A DNA stretch of 34,414 nt from an uncultured Mycoplasmataceae bacterium. GTDB lineage: Bacteria > Bacillota_I > Bacilli_A > Mycoplasmatales > Hepatoplasmataceae. The stretch spans positions 1-34,414 of the forward strand of contig CAMZOE010000035.1 in NCBI GenBank assembly GCA_947330515.1. Reading direction: 5' to 3'. Shown in pieces: positions 1 through 9,534 of the stretch; positions within the stretch are counted from its first letter, which is position 1; every line of letters begins with the position of its first letter. The notes under the pieces were generated by a model. It made no database searches and had not been told where the DNA came from. It worked only from the letters and a program-made list of their open reading frames with translations. Made by a program: the position numbers and the translations under genes.

Positions 1-15
1 AAGAAAGAAGAAGAT

Positions 16-885
16 ATGAATATCTTTAAAAGAGAATTAAAGTGATTGCTTTCTCTTAAAAAAGTAATATTTTTAGTTTTTTCAATATTTTTTATGATAA
101 CATTGTTCAATTTTTGGTTATCTCCTTCAAGTGAATCTTACGGAGTACTTGAATTACTATCTTTAGTTTATGGAACTATGTTTTTTACAATAATTTATAA
201 AAAATATTCAAATATTATTTATCAAAAAAAATTAAATGTTAATTCAATTTCAAATTTAAAAATTATTACTAATATTTCGTTAGCTGTTTTCACTTACTTA
301 ATAATAATGTCATTTATTTATTTTGCTGTATTTATGGTAATGACATCTTTAAATATGTTATTTATGGGTGATCTTAGTTATCGTTTATCTGGTGTTGCTG
401 ATAGAAGGTCTCCTGATGTAATTAATTGATTTCAAGGAGATCAAGATTGACTTTATTTATATTTAAATTATTCAATTATTATTATTGCCATTATTGGTTT
501 TGCATTTACACTTAATGTTGTTTTTAATAATTTTGGAACAATTTTTTTCATAGTTTTCATTTATTTCGTTTGAACAATTATTTTCGGAAATATTATGATT
601 TCTTACTATATTCCAAAAGATGAAACATCGATTGTTTCATATACTGAAATGTACACAAACTCTTATTCATTTAAGGTTAATGAACTATTCTTTCCGTGAT
701 TTCAATTTGGAGCATTAAGCGTAAATACTATTACTTCAATTGAGGTCTTCAAAGACATTAATTACTTAGAATCTTTTAAAAGTTTATCTGTATTGTCTTG
801 AAGAATCGCTTTTTCAACATTTCAAATTATCATTAGTTGAATGTTGCCATCGGCTTTATTAATTAAAAGAAGAATTCTTTCTTAA
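16..885 (+). CDS. Polytopic membrane protein, possibly ABC-2 type permease
   Basis: The frame is open from ATG 16 to TAA 883-885 when TGA is Trp (for example at 43, 427 and 448), giving 289 residues. The frame is also open to the left edge, so the true start could lie outside the window. ATG 16 is preferred because AAGAAG-like purines lie just before it. About six hydrophobic segments are visible: near residues 11-30, 36-52, 73-105 (probably two helices), 150-200 (two) and one just before the basic end KRRILS. The basic start (NIFKRELK) and the topology resemble ABC-2 permeases of mollicutes. An upstream ATPase gene could end in another frame by TAA 38-40, overlapping this start, but that gene is not in the window. 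No diagnostic motif is present, so the transport role is inference. Confidence 0.6.
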
Positions 886-910
886 AAGTAATTCTTTTAT
901 AAATTAGAAA

Positions 911-948
911 AAATACTTAAATAATATTTGTTTAAGTATTTTTTTTTT
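911..948 (+). terminator. Rho-independent terminator after the membrane protein
   Basis: The arms AAATACTTAAA (911-921) and TTTAAGTATTT (931-941) form a perfect 11-bp stem with a 9-nt loop, and a T run reaches 948. It lies 25 bases after the stop of the preceding gene. Confidence 0.85.
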
Positions 949-1032
949 AAAATATTATTATAATTAAAATTATTATTAGTTTTTTTAATTTAACTTTAAA
1001 TAATATTTAAGAATAAAAAAGTGAGAAAAAAA

Positions 1033-1442
1033 ATGAATACAGATTTAACAATAGATTTAACAACAGAAGAAATAGTAAAAATGCTTTATAACCGTTTCGT
1101 TTTATTTCATAATGAAACTAAAAAAAAGAAAAAGAATATGAGGAAGAATTGATAAGTATTCAAAAAAAATATAAATGAACACTTATAGGTTTTATTATTT
1201 TTTATCCATTTATATTACTTATTCCATTTTTAATAAATGATAAAAATAAAAAAATAGAAGAAGTTGAAAAAGACATTATAAAGTTAGGGAAAGAAACAGA
1301 AGAATTTCTTGTTGCTTTTAGTGTTGTAATTGCAAAATATGATATTGAGTTTGAATTTGAAGATTATTTTGTAAAACATTGGTATAAAAATAAATATAAT
1401 TTAGAAGATATTGATTTATATGATATTTTAAAGAAAAAATAA
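1033..1442 (+). pseudogene. Small membrane protein split by a -1 frameshift at an A-rich tract
   Basis: Translation from ATG 1033 stops after 41 residues at TAA 1156-1158 in the zero frame. Shifting -1 at about 1122-1128 gives a coherent 136-residue protein ending at TAA 1440-1442. That product has an acidic/lysine-rich N-terminal half, a hydrophobic segment (WTLIGFIIFYPFILLIPFLI) and a charged C-terminal domain. The shift point is A8-G-A5 and contains A AAA AAG in the correct phase at 1122-1128, the heptamer known from dnaX and IS-element -1 frameshifting. Three explanations remain open: decayed gene, homopolymer phase variation (one extra A restores the frame) or programmed frameshifting. 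The downstream half has no ATG of its own near the junction. The family is not recognised. A terminator follows at 1502. Confidence 0.5.
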
Positions 1443-1501
1443 ATATTAAAAGAATTCTAAGTTATTAGAGTTATATGAATAAATGTATGAATAAAGATTT
1501 C

Positions 1502-1525
1502 CCTCTTATTTCAAGAGGTTTTTTT
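1502..1525 (+). terminator. Rho-independent terminator
   Basis: CCTCTT (1502-1507) pairs with AAGAGG (1513-1518) around a 5-nt loop, followed by seven T. It would end transcription of the frameshifted gene at 1033-1442. The rest of 1443-1619 is AT-rich with nothing else that I can identify. Confidence 0.75.
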
Positions 1526-1605
1526 ATCAAAAGATTATAAAATTTACATTATTGTTTTAGTTAATAATTATATTTATTTGTATATTCTTAGAATTTATTT
1601 GATTT

Positions 1606-1643
1606 TATTAAAAATAAAATTCCACTTGATTATTCAAGTGGAA
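1606..1643 (-). terminator. Terminator of the DUF4238 gene
   Basis: TTCCACTTGA (1620-1629) and TCAAGTGGAA (1634-1643) form a perfect 10-bp stem with a 4-nt loop. Read on the minus strand, the stem is followed by a T-rich stretch (ATTTTATTTTTAAT), so it terminates the minus-strand gene that stops at 1675. Confidence 0.8.
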
Positions 1644-1674
1644 AGATGTTTTATTTATTTTAGTTTTTTAAAAT

Positions 1675-2718
1675 TTAAACATCATCTTCAATTCTAAAAA
1701 GATGATATTCTTCTTTTATTTTTTTTGCATTTTCTAAATCTTCTTCATTATTATAGATGATTAATTCTCTTGCTTGTGAAAGTTGATATGCATTTAAAAC
1801 ATTTATTTCTGTAAAATTAACTATATTCAAAGGATAAGCAAAAGTATCTTCTCAAGAAGGTGTTCTATCAAAATTAATATATTTTGTTTTACCATCAAAA
1901 GTAAAAAACTTTTTTTCACTAATATTAAAAGCACTAGCAAACATTTTTTTATCATTTGCTAAAAAATCAAAATTTTTTTCTCTTGTAAAAGAACTACTAC
2001 TTCTTAATAAAGCGATAATAATATTTTTATTTATTGGATAAAGATCTATTAAAGAAGCGGGATAAAAAGCACTAAGTTTACTGACAATAATTTGAGTAGA
2101 AGTTCCATCATTTAAAATAAAATTTCCTTCTTCTGAATAAATAAATTTTAATGAGTTGTTCGACATATCTTTAAAAAAAATGTTATATCCATTTAAATCA
2201 TTTACTTCAGGATTTAACTTATTTGCTTCATTATATGTTTTAGAATTTCTTCTTGCTAAATAAAATTCTAAATATTTGTTAACTTCTTCCTTTCATATTT
2301 CATTTATTTCTTCATCACTTTTACCATTAAATTTCTGATTAAAGAAAGAATCCCCTTCTTTGTTTTTAGTCCTTTCTCTTAGTGTTTTTGTTCTTTTTGT
2401 TGAAATCATTAAAAAGAACTTTATTGTTTCTAAATCTTTTCTAGTTAAAGTTATCTTACCTTTTTCATAATCAATTTTATTAATGATTTTAGAAAAATGA
2501 CTTTCTATTTTTCCTAGTTTATCTTCAATTTCATTTTCATTTTTATTATCACTTTCGTAGAAATACTTTTCAAAAAAATTATCTCCATTTATTTTTCTTT
2601 TTGTTACTTTCATTGATTTTTTAATTTTTGTATCAAGATATTCTATTTTTATTTTGTTATTGACTTCTCAACCTTTTAAAATAAATTTTGGAATTCAATG
2701 TTGTTTTTCAGTTTTCAT
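1675..2718 (-). CDS. DUF4238 family protein
   Basis: This is a 347-residue frame read with TGA as Trp, starting at ATG 2718-2716 behind a strong AAGGAGA SD (2730-2724). Features matching the DUF4238 pattern as I know it are: N-terminal KQHWIPKFILKGW (residues about 5-17), the usual H-x-x-P-x-F-x-L-x-x-F/W motif; KYFYESDNKNENEIEDKLGK followed by IESHFSKIINKI, matching the family's 'fY…IE…lg.iE…' block; FFLMISTKRTKTLRER, matching the 'Q.~Rt…r' helix; and FYPASLIDLYPINKN, near the family's 'P.sp' strand. The biochemical role of the family is unknown. The gene stands alone between two minus-strand terminators. A TATAAT at 2808-2803 is a possible -10 box. DUF4238 genes are patchily distributed in bacteria, so acquisition by transfer is plausible here. 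Confidence 0.8.
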
Positions 2719-2870
2719 TTTTTTCTCCTTATATTATTTTTTAATAACAAACTACCATTTTATTATTTTTTATTTGGTTTTTAAAAAGAATAATTTAAAG
2801 AAATTATATATATAAATTTTTTGGATATTATTTTATATGATTATTTTTAATAAGAAAAAATGCTAAAAAA

Positions 2871-2893
2871 AATAACACTTTAAAAGTGTTATT
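2871..2893 (-). terminator. Terminator of rpmB
   Basis: AATAACACTT (2871-2880) and AAGTGTTATT (2884-2893) form a perfect 10-bp stem. Read on the minus strand it is followed by TTTTTT and begins right at the rpmB stop codon. Confidence 0.85.
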
Positions 2894-3085
2894 TTATATT
2901 TTTCCTTTATTTTTATAAGTTCTGATAGCTTTTGTAGACATCATTACTTTTTGTTTTTTACCATCTATTTCAATAGTATAAGGTTGTAGATTAACATTTC
3001 ATTTTCTACGAGTTGAATTAAGAGCTTTTGAACGTGTATTTCCGCTTTGTGGCCCTCTATTTGTAAATTCACATTTTCTTGACAT
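2894..3085 (-). CDS. rpmB: 50S ribosomal protein L28
   Basis: The product has 63 residues, a normal length for L28. It begins MSRKCEFTNRGPQSGN, followed by SKALNSTRRKWNVNLQP, the characteristic zinc-less L28 N-terminal region with the conserved N-x-x-S-H/K-x-x-x-x-T-x-R-x-W/F-x-x-N pattern, and ends with KVMMSTKAIRTYKNKG. One tryptophan (RKW) is encoded by TGA. L28 is a structural protein of the large ribosomal subunit near the exit site. No convincing SD precedes the ATG; two overlapping -10-like hexamers lie only 7-19 bases upstream, so the mRNA may be leaderless or nearly so. In many Firmicutes rpmB also sits beside fakA (yloV), as here, where the two genes diverge. Confidence 0.95.
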
Positions 3086-3091
3086 ATAAAA

Positions 3092-3104
3092 ATTATACAT
3101 TATA
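3092..3104 (-). promoter_or_regulatory. Tandem -10 boxes for rpmB
   Basis: On the minus strand, TATAAT occurs at 3104-3099 and again at 3097-3092, 7 to 14 bases before the rpmB start codon. No good -35 box was found at standard spacing. The short distance implies a very short 5' leader. Confidence 0.5.
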
Positions 3105-3167
3105 TTTTTTAAAAAGTAAATAATATCTTTCATTTGTGTTATTAACCTTTTTATAAAAAAGAGAATA

Positions 3168-3188
3168 ACAAGGTATAATTACAAGGTA
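3168..3188 (+). promoter_or_regulatory. Putative promoter of the fakA operon with direct repeat
   Basis: TATAAT at 3174-3179 is embedded in a direct repeat of ACAAGGTA (3168-3175 and 3181-3188, 13 bases apart). The hexamer lies about 130 bases upstream of fakA. A second TATAAT at 3266-3271 is nearer to the gene and could be used instead. No strong -35 was found for either. An AT-rich inverted repeat (TAATAAT/ATTATTA, 3191-3209) follows. Confidence 0.35.
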
Positions 3189-3308
3189 AATAATAATCAT
3201 TTATTATTATGATAGCGTTTTAACTTATAAGATAAAATTTAAAATACAATAAGAAGAAAAGATATTATAATAATAAATTTGATAAATTTGCTTTTAGAAA
3301 GAAACGTT

Positions 3309-4946
3309 ATGAAAAATAAAAAAATTTTATTATCCATCATTGAATCAGGAATTGCTAATGTTCAATTAAATGAACAAATTATTAATGATTTAAATGTTTT
3401 TCCCATTCCTGATGGAGATACTGGATCAAATATGCTTTCAACCTTAAGATCAGGTTACAATAGTGCAAAGGAATTTATTGAAACAAATATTAATAATAAA
3501 GCAGTAGATTTTTTTGCAACATTTGCAAAAGGAACTTTATATGGAGCAAGAGGAAATTCAGGAGTAATCACTTCACAAATTATGAAAGGGTTAGCAAAAG
3601 GAGTAGAAAATCATGGAAGTGATTTTGATGATTCAAAAGTAGTCAAAGGAATCCTAAATGATATGAAAACTTATGCATATAACTCTGTTCATAATCCTGT
3701 CGAAGGAACTATTTTATCTATTATTAGATATACTGCAGAAAATTTCCAAGGAAAAGGAAATAACTATAAAACATATTTTGATGAAATTGTTGAACTTGCG
3801 GAGTTTGCTTTAGAAGAAACTCCTAATCAACTTCCAATTTTAAAAGAATCTGGAGTTGTTGATTCTGGTGGAATGGGAATTGTTCTTTTTTATAAAGGAG
3901 TACAATTACATTTCAATAAAAAAGGATTAAAGTTATATGCTTCTAATACTAAAGAAGAAGTCTTTAGAAAAGCAGATGCTTTTAAAAATATTGGGTATTG
4001 TTCAGAATTTATTCTTACTTTAAAAGAAGTAGATAAATATGATAAAGCATACTTTCAAGAAATTCTCAATAAAATGGGAGATTCCATTGTTCTTATTATT
4101 GAAGATGATATTTTAAAAGTTCATATTCATGTTAAAGAACCTGGAACTTTACTTAATACCTTTCAAGAGTATGGTCAATTTTCTAAAATAAAAATTGAAA
4201 ATATGACTACTCAGGTAGATGAGAATCCAATGGTTCTTGAAAATGGATATGATAAAGAACAAATTGGTAAAAAAACAAAAAAAACTAAAACACTAGGAGT
4301 TATTTCTGTTTCTGAAGGTGAAGGAATTACCAAAATCATGGAAGAAAAAGGAGTAGATTGTATTATTAATGGTGGACAAACCGATAACCCTTCTGTTGAA
4401 GATTTTGTTAGTGCAATTAATTCTTTAGAAAATGAAGAAATTATTATTCTTCCAAATAATTCAAATATTATTATGGCTGCAAAAAGTGCTATTGAATTAA
4501 TTAATGATAAAAAGGTTTATTTATTACCAACAAAATCAGTACAGCAAGGATTAGCAGTTTTATTTAATTATTCTAAAGAGTTTGTTCCTTTTCATGAATA
4601 TGAAGATTTCCTTATTAATATTATTAAAGAATTGTCTTTTGGAAGCATTACTGTTGCTAATAGAGATGTTACTTTAAATGGTGTTGATGTCAAAGAAGGA
4701 CAATATATTGCTATTTCTGAGAAACAAATTATTGCTTCAAATAAAGATTTTTTAACTTCTGTATATAATCTTCTTGATAAAATTGTTATTGATGAACAAG
4801 AGATTGTTTATATTATTTATAATCACGAGATTAAAGTAGAAGAATTAAAAAGTATTAAAAATTATTTAGTTAAAAATTTTGATATTCAAATTGAGTTTAT
4901 TTTTGGTAAACAAAAAATTTATCATTTACTTGTTTTTGGTGAATAA
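3309..4946 (+). CDS. fakA: Fatty acid kinase, ATP-binding subunit FakA (DAK2/DegV-linked, YloV family)
   Basis: The product has 545 residues from ATG 3309, which follows an AGAAAG SD; a longer frame from TTG 3279 is less likely. The N-terminal DAK2 (DhaL-like) domain shows VFPIPDGDTGSN (30-41), which ligates Mg-ATP, GARGNSG (79-85), PVEGTILSI (130-138) and VDSGGMG (184-190). The C-terminal half has GGQTDNPSVEDF and ILPNNSNIIMAA blocks typical of full-length FakA/YloV. In the known system FakA phosphorylates fatty acids bound to FakB (a DegV-like protein, not in this window) to acyl-phosphate, which enters phospholipid synthesis. plsX follows 29 bases later, fitting one lipid-precursor unit. 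For a mollicute this is the likely route for host-derived fatty acids. Confidence 0.9.
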   Translation: MKNKKILLSIIESGIANVQLNEQIINDLNVFPIPDGDTGSNMLSTLRSGYNSAKEFIETNINNKAVDFFATFAKGTLYGARGNSGVITSQIMKGLAKGVENHGSDFDDSKVVKGILNDMKTYAYNSVHNPVEGTILSIIRYTAENFQGKGNNYKTYFDEIVELAEFALEETPNQLPILKESGVVDSGGMGIVLFYKGVQLHFNKKGLKLYASNTKEEVFRKADAFKNIGYCSEFILTLKEVDKYDKAYFQEILNKMGDSIVLIIEDDILKVHIHVKEPGTLLNTFQEYGQFSKIKIENMTTQVDENPMVLENGYDKEQIGKKTKKTKTLGVISVSEGEGITKIMEEKGVDCIINGGQTDNPSVEDFVSAINSLENEEIIILPNNSNIIMAAKSAIELINDKKVYLLPTKSVQQGLAVLFNYSKEFVPFHEYEDFLINIIKELSFGSITVANRDVTLNGVDVKEGQYIAISEKQIIASNKDFLTSVYNLLDKIVIDEQEIVYIIYNHEIKVEELKSIKNYLVKNFDIQIEFIFGKQKIYHLLVFGE

Positions 4947-4975
4947 AATTATTAGATATAGATAAAGGATAAAAT

Positions 4976-5947
4976 ATGAAAATAGGATTTGATTTACAAG
5001 GTGGAGATAGTAATTATAGTGAACCTTTAAGTGGATTAACAAAATTTATTAATTTAGATACAAATACAAAAATTGTTGTTTATCTAACTAAAGATTTTGA
5101 TTTTCCTGAAGAACTTACTAAGAAAGTAGATTTAGTTTATTGTGAAGAACTTGTAAAACATGATGATAGTGTTCTTGATATTAGACGTAAAAAAGATTCC
5201 ACTTTAGTAAAAGGACTTAATGATCTAAATGAAGGATTAATTGATGGACTAATTTCTGCAGGTGCTTCTGGACCGTTAATGGCAGGATCTTATCTTACCA
5301 TTAAAACTTTTGATAAGAGTGTTCGTCCAGCTTTTGCTCCCTTATTTATGGGATTTGATAAACGTATTCGTATTCTTCTTGATGCGGGTGCTAATGTTGA
5401 AGTTGATGCTCAGCAATTAATGCAATTTGCAATTATGGGCGGGACATACGCAAGCTTAATCAATAATATTGATAAACCAAAAATTGGGTTATTAAATATT
5501 GGTAAAGAAGCTAAAAAAGGAACAAAAATTCATCAAGAAGCATACAAACTTCTTGTAGATAATCAAGAAATTAATTTTATTGGTAATATTGAAGCAAATG
5601 ATATTATTAGTGCAGATTATGATGTTCTTGTAAGCGATGGTTTTAGTGGTAACATTCTTCTTAAATCTTATGAAGGTGCACTAAAACAAACTAAAGAATT
5701 TTTAAAAAGTTTTTCTCAAAATTCGCCAATGGCAAAAGTTGGTTTATTGTTTGGTAAAAAAATGTTTAAAGAGATGGAAACTCTTCAAACCGATGAAAGA
5801 TTAGGGGCGGCTATTGTTTTGGGGCTTAATAAACCAGTAATCAAAATTCATGGAGAAGGAGATAGAAATCAATTTTTCAACTCTTTTAAAATTATGGAAA
5901 ATATTATAAAAAATGATTTAATTAATAAGATTAAGGAGAAATTTTAA
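4976..5947 (+). CDS. plsX: Phosphate acyltransferase PlsX
   Basis: The product has 323 residues with the start ATG 4976 behind AAAGGA. Family features are the opening KIGFDLQGGD, SAGASGPLMAG near residue 95-105, RPAFAPLF, LLDAGANVEVDAQQLMQFA, PKIGLLNIGKEAKKGT and VSDGFSGNILLKSYEG. PlsX is a peripheral membrane enzyme that interconverts acyl-ACP and acyl-phosphate; PlsY then uses acyl-phosphate. With fakA upstream it connects imported fatty acids to the ACP pool. The stop TAA (5945-5947) abuts the ATG of rnc, and the rnc SD lies inside plsX. Confidence 0.93.
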   Translation: MKIGFDLQGGDSNYSEPLSGLTKFINLDTNTKIVVYLTKDFDFPEELTKKVDLVYCEELVKHDDSVLDIRRKKDSTLVKGLNDLNEGLIDGLISAGASGPLMAGSYLTIKTFDKSVRPAFAPLFMGFDKRIRILLDAGANVEVDAQQLMQFAIMGGTYASLINNIDKPKIGLLNIGKEAKKGTKIHQEAYKLLVDNQEINFIGNIEANDIISADYDVLVSDGFSGNILLKSYEGALKQTKEFLKSFSQNSPMAKVGLLFGKKMFKEMETLQTDERLGAAIVLGLNKPVIKIHGEGDRNQFFNSFKIMENIIKNDLINKIKEKF

Positions 5948-6679
5948 ATGCACGGAAGTGTTGACAATAATAAAATTACTAAAATTGAATTATTTTTACT
6001 TAAAAAAAATATTCAATATAAGAATATCGCTTTGTATAGAAAAGCGTTTACACATACATCATATGTTCACGAAACTAACGATGATTCAATAGATTCTTAT
6101 GAACGCTTAGAATTTTTAGGAGATGCTATTTTAGGGAAAACTATTGCTGTTTATCTTTATGAAAATTACAGTGATTTAGAACCAGGAGATTTATCTTTAA
6201 TGCGTTCAAATATTGTATGTAAATCTTCGCTTGCTAAACTTGGAAAAAGATTTGAACTAGAAAAGCTTGCTTTTTTTGGAAGGGGAGAAATTAATAAAAC
6301 TCCTTCTGATTCTATTTATGAAGATATGGTTGAATCATTAATTGGAGCAATTTATCTTGATTTAGGAGAAGAAGTTACCAAAAAATTCATTATTAAGTTA
6401 TTTAAACCAATTATTATTGCTATTGATTTAAATGCTTTAAAAGATTTTAAAACACAATTACAAGAAGAACTACAATCTGAAAAAAGAAAAACAGTTAAAT
6501 ATAGAACAATTGATAAAAACAACGATAAAAATGAAAAAATGTTTTTTTCTCAAGTTTTATTAGACAATTTAGTTCTTGGAGAAGGATTCTCTACAAGTAA
6601 AAAGAAAGCTGAACAAAAAGCTGCTCAAAATGCTTTAGAGAAAAAAGCTGCTAAAGAAGGAAGTGAAGATGTTTCTTAA
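5948..6679 (+). CDS. rnc: Ribonuclease III
   Basis: The product has 243 residues and starts immediately after the plsX stop; AAGGAG at 5935-5940 is the SD. The RNase III domain carries the signature [11 protein letters not shown] (52-62), with acidic residues E52, E55 and D59, and the second acidic pair D126/E129 in [17 protein letters not shown]. The C-terminal dsRNA-binding domain (about 160-235) opens [11 protein letters not shown] and ends with [16 protein letters not shown]. It cleaves double-stranded RNA in rRNA and mRNA processing. The last 11 bases overlap the smc start, suggesting translational coupling. Confidence 0.95.
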   Translation: MHGSVDNNKITKIELFLLKKNIQYKNIALYRKAFTHTSYVHETNDDSIDSYERLEFLGDAILGKTIAVYLYENYSDLEPGDLSLMRSNIVCKSSLAKLGKRFELEKLAFFGRGEINKTPSDSIYEDMVESLIGAIYLDLGEEVTKKFIIKLFKPIIIAIDLNALKDFKTQLQEELQSEKRKTVKYRTIDKNNDKNEKMFFSQVLLDNLVLGEGFSTSKKKAEQKAAQNALEKKAAKEGSEDVS

Positions 6680-9524
6680 AAAAATGTATCTTAAAGGATT
6701 TAAGTCTTTCGCTTATCCTGTTGAAGTTTCTTTTACTAATGGGCTTACAGTTATTGTTGGTCCTAATGGTTCAGGAAAATCAAACATTAATGATGCATTG
6801 AAATGAGTTTTAGGAGAAGCTTCCAAAAAAAATCTTCGCGCTTCAAAAGCTAGTGATATGATTTTTTCAGGTTCGCCAGATGAAAAACCTTCTGAATATG
6901 CAGAAGTTACTTTGTTTGTTGATAACTCTAATAAAATTCTTAACTCTAAAGAAAAAGATATTTCAATTACAAGAAAAAGTTATCTTAATAGTCATGAAAA
7001 TGAATATTTCATTAATAAAGAATTAGTAAGAAGAAAAGATGTTAAAGATCTTTTTTTAGATACTGGATTAGGAAATACTGATTTATCAATTATTTCTCAA
7101 GGATCTATTTCTAAAATCATTGAAGCATCTCCTAAAGCAATGAGAGAAGTTTTAAATGAAGCAGCTGGAGTTTCAAGATATCAAAAACAAAAAGAAGAAG
7201 CTTTAAGAAACTTAATGGGAGTAGAACGTAATTTAGAAATTCTTGATGTTAAACATGCTTCTTTAGAAAAACAAATTAAACCATTAAGAAAAGCATCAGA
7301 AAAAGCTCAACAATACTTTAAAATTCGTGAAAAATTAGAAAAAATAGAACTGCCTATTATTCAAAAACAACTTATTCAAAGTAATAAAAATGTTAAAGTT
7401 TTTTCCGAAGAATTACAAATTGAACAAGAAAAAGTTACTTTTTCTAATGACAAATTAAAAAATAATAATAATATTTTTGTTCGTAATCAAAAACAAATTC
7501 TTAAAGATGAAAGTACTATTCGTAAACTTACACAAAGATTAGAAAAGTTAAAAGAAAAAATAGAACAACAAAAACATAGTAAAAAAAGCGATATTGATGG
7601 TTTAAAATTTAAAATTGAAGAAATTAAATCATCATTATCAATTTTAAATAAAAATCTTGATAGTTATAGTGAACAAGAAAGTTTATTAAAACGTGAACTA
7701 ACACAAAAAAAAGATGAACTATTAAAAGTTAATAATTATCGTAATAAAGGATTTTTAGAACTTCAACAATTAGAATCTAATCTAAAACAAATAAATCGTG
7801 ATGGTGAAATTAAAGTTCCTTATGGAGTAAAAAAGATTTTAGAAAATAAAAGTATCTTTAAAAATCTTATGGGAACAGTTAAAGATTTATATAAAAGTAA
7901 ACCAGGGAAAGAAATTGCAGTTAGTGTTGGAACAGGCTCTAACAATAATAATATTGTAATGAAAGATGAACATAATATTAAAGAAGCGTTACAATTTTTA
8001 AAACAAAATAGTTATGGAGTTGCAACTTTTATTCCTTACGAGCAGGTTAAACCGAAAACTATTTCTGAAGAGTTTAGATCAATTTTAGATAACATTCGTG
8101 GTTACCAAGGAACACTAACAGAAAATATGGAGTTCCATGAAAAATATACTAGATTATTTCAATTTGTTGGAGGAACAACTTTAATTTTTGATACCTTTGA
8201 TAATGGATTGAAAGCTGCAAAGATTATTGATTACCGTTTTAAAATTATCTCTTTAGATGGTGATACTATCTTACCTGGATTTTTAATTAGAGGTGGGTCA
8301 AATAAATCAAAATCAAAATATCTTGATAATCAACGTCAAAAAGTTGAAGAACAAATTAAAGAATTACGTACTAAACTTGATGAGTTAAAAACAAGAAAAC
8401 CAGGATTAGAAAAATTTATTGATGAAACAGAAAAAGAAGTTGATACCTTAAGATATGAACAGGTAAGAATTCAAGAAAAAATTACTAGTAAAGAAAATGA
8501 TTTAAGTTCTAATCTTTATCTTTATCAAGAAAATACTGGTGAAGAATATAATCAAGATAAAAACACTTTAAATAAAGGTGATGCAAAGAATTTTAATTCC
8601 ATCGAAGAAATTGATTTAGAAATTAAAAAGCTTATTTCTTCTAAAGAGATTTTAAGTAAAGAAAATCTTGCTTTAAAAGAAGTCGAAGAAGGTTTAAGAG
8701 AAGAATGATCTACAGCTTCAGGAAAAGTTACTGATTTAAAAATATCTTTAAACAAGGATAGAAATTTACTTCAACAAAATATTTTAATTTTACAAAAAGA
8801 ATATAAAATTAATGAAGAAATTTTATTAGAAAAAGAGTTTCCTAAATTAAATATTTCTAAAGCAGAAGCTGAAAAAAAGATAGCAAAATATCGTGAAGAG
8901 ATTGAAGAGATAGGAGCAGTAAATGTTGACTCCATTAAAGAATTTGCTACTTTAGATAAAGAGTTTCAAACATTAACTTCAGAACTTCAACAATTAAGAG
9001 AAACAAAAGAAAAACTTCTTTCAACTGTTGAAGAAATGGATAAAAGGATGATTGAAAAATTTTCAAAAACTTTTGATAATATTAATGTTGAATTCAATGC
9101 TTCTTTTATTAAGTTATTTTCTGGAGGAACTGCAAGAATTAAATATACCGATCCAGAAAATATTTTAGATTCAGGAATTGAAATTTATGCACGTTCACCA
9201 GGGAAAAACGTTAAAAACATTCAACTTTATTCTGGTGGAGAAAAATCAATGATTGCGATTGCTTTAATTTTTGCAATTAATAAAGTAAGATCTTTACCAT
9301 TATTAATGCTTGATGAAGTTGAAGCAGCACTTGATGAAGCGAACGTAGAACGTTTCGCTTCTTTTGCGAAAGAAATTAATAAACATACACAAGTAATTAT
9401 TACTTCACATAGACCAGGAACGATGGAAAAAGCAGATGTGCTTTTTGGAGTAACAATGGAAAAACAAGGAATTACCAAAATATTAACTGTAAAATTAGAA
9501 GAAGCAGTAAATATGACAGAATAG
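6669..9524 (+). CDS. smc: Chromosome segregation protein SMC
   Basis: The product has 951 residues from ATG 6669, behind an AAGGAAG SD inside rnc. The start [14 protein letters not shown] is typical of SMC. Walker A is GPNGSGKSN (31-39); the conserved DALKWVLGE follows, with its Trp (46) encoded by TGA. A long charged coiled coil runs from about 140 to 375, a hinge domain with [12 protein letters not shown] and LPGFLIRGG lies at about 378-550, and a second coil follows. The C-terminal head has the SGGEK signature (855-859) and Walker B with D882 and E883 (LLMLDE). At 951 residues it is shorter than the roughly 1,190 of Bacillus SMC; the loss is mainly in coiled coil. SMC with ScpAB condenses and segregates the chromosome. 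An internal TGA at 8706 is Trp, so the gene is not broken. Confidence 0.95.
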
Positions 9525-9534
9525 AGGAGAGAGA

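Noticed and set aside
1-40. End of an upstream ABC ATPase overlapping the first gene
   Set aside because: A second frame stays open to TAA 38-40, but only 12 codons are visible, too few to identify anything.
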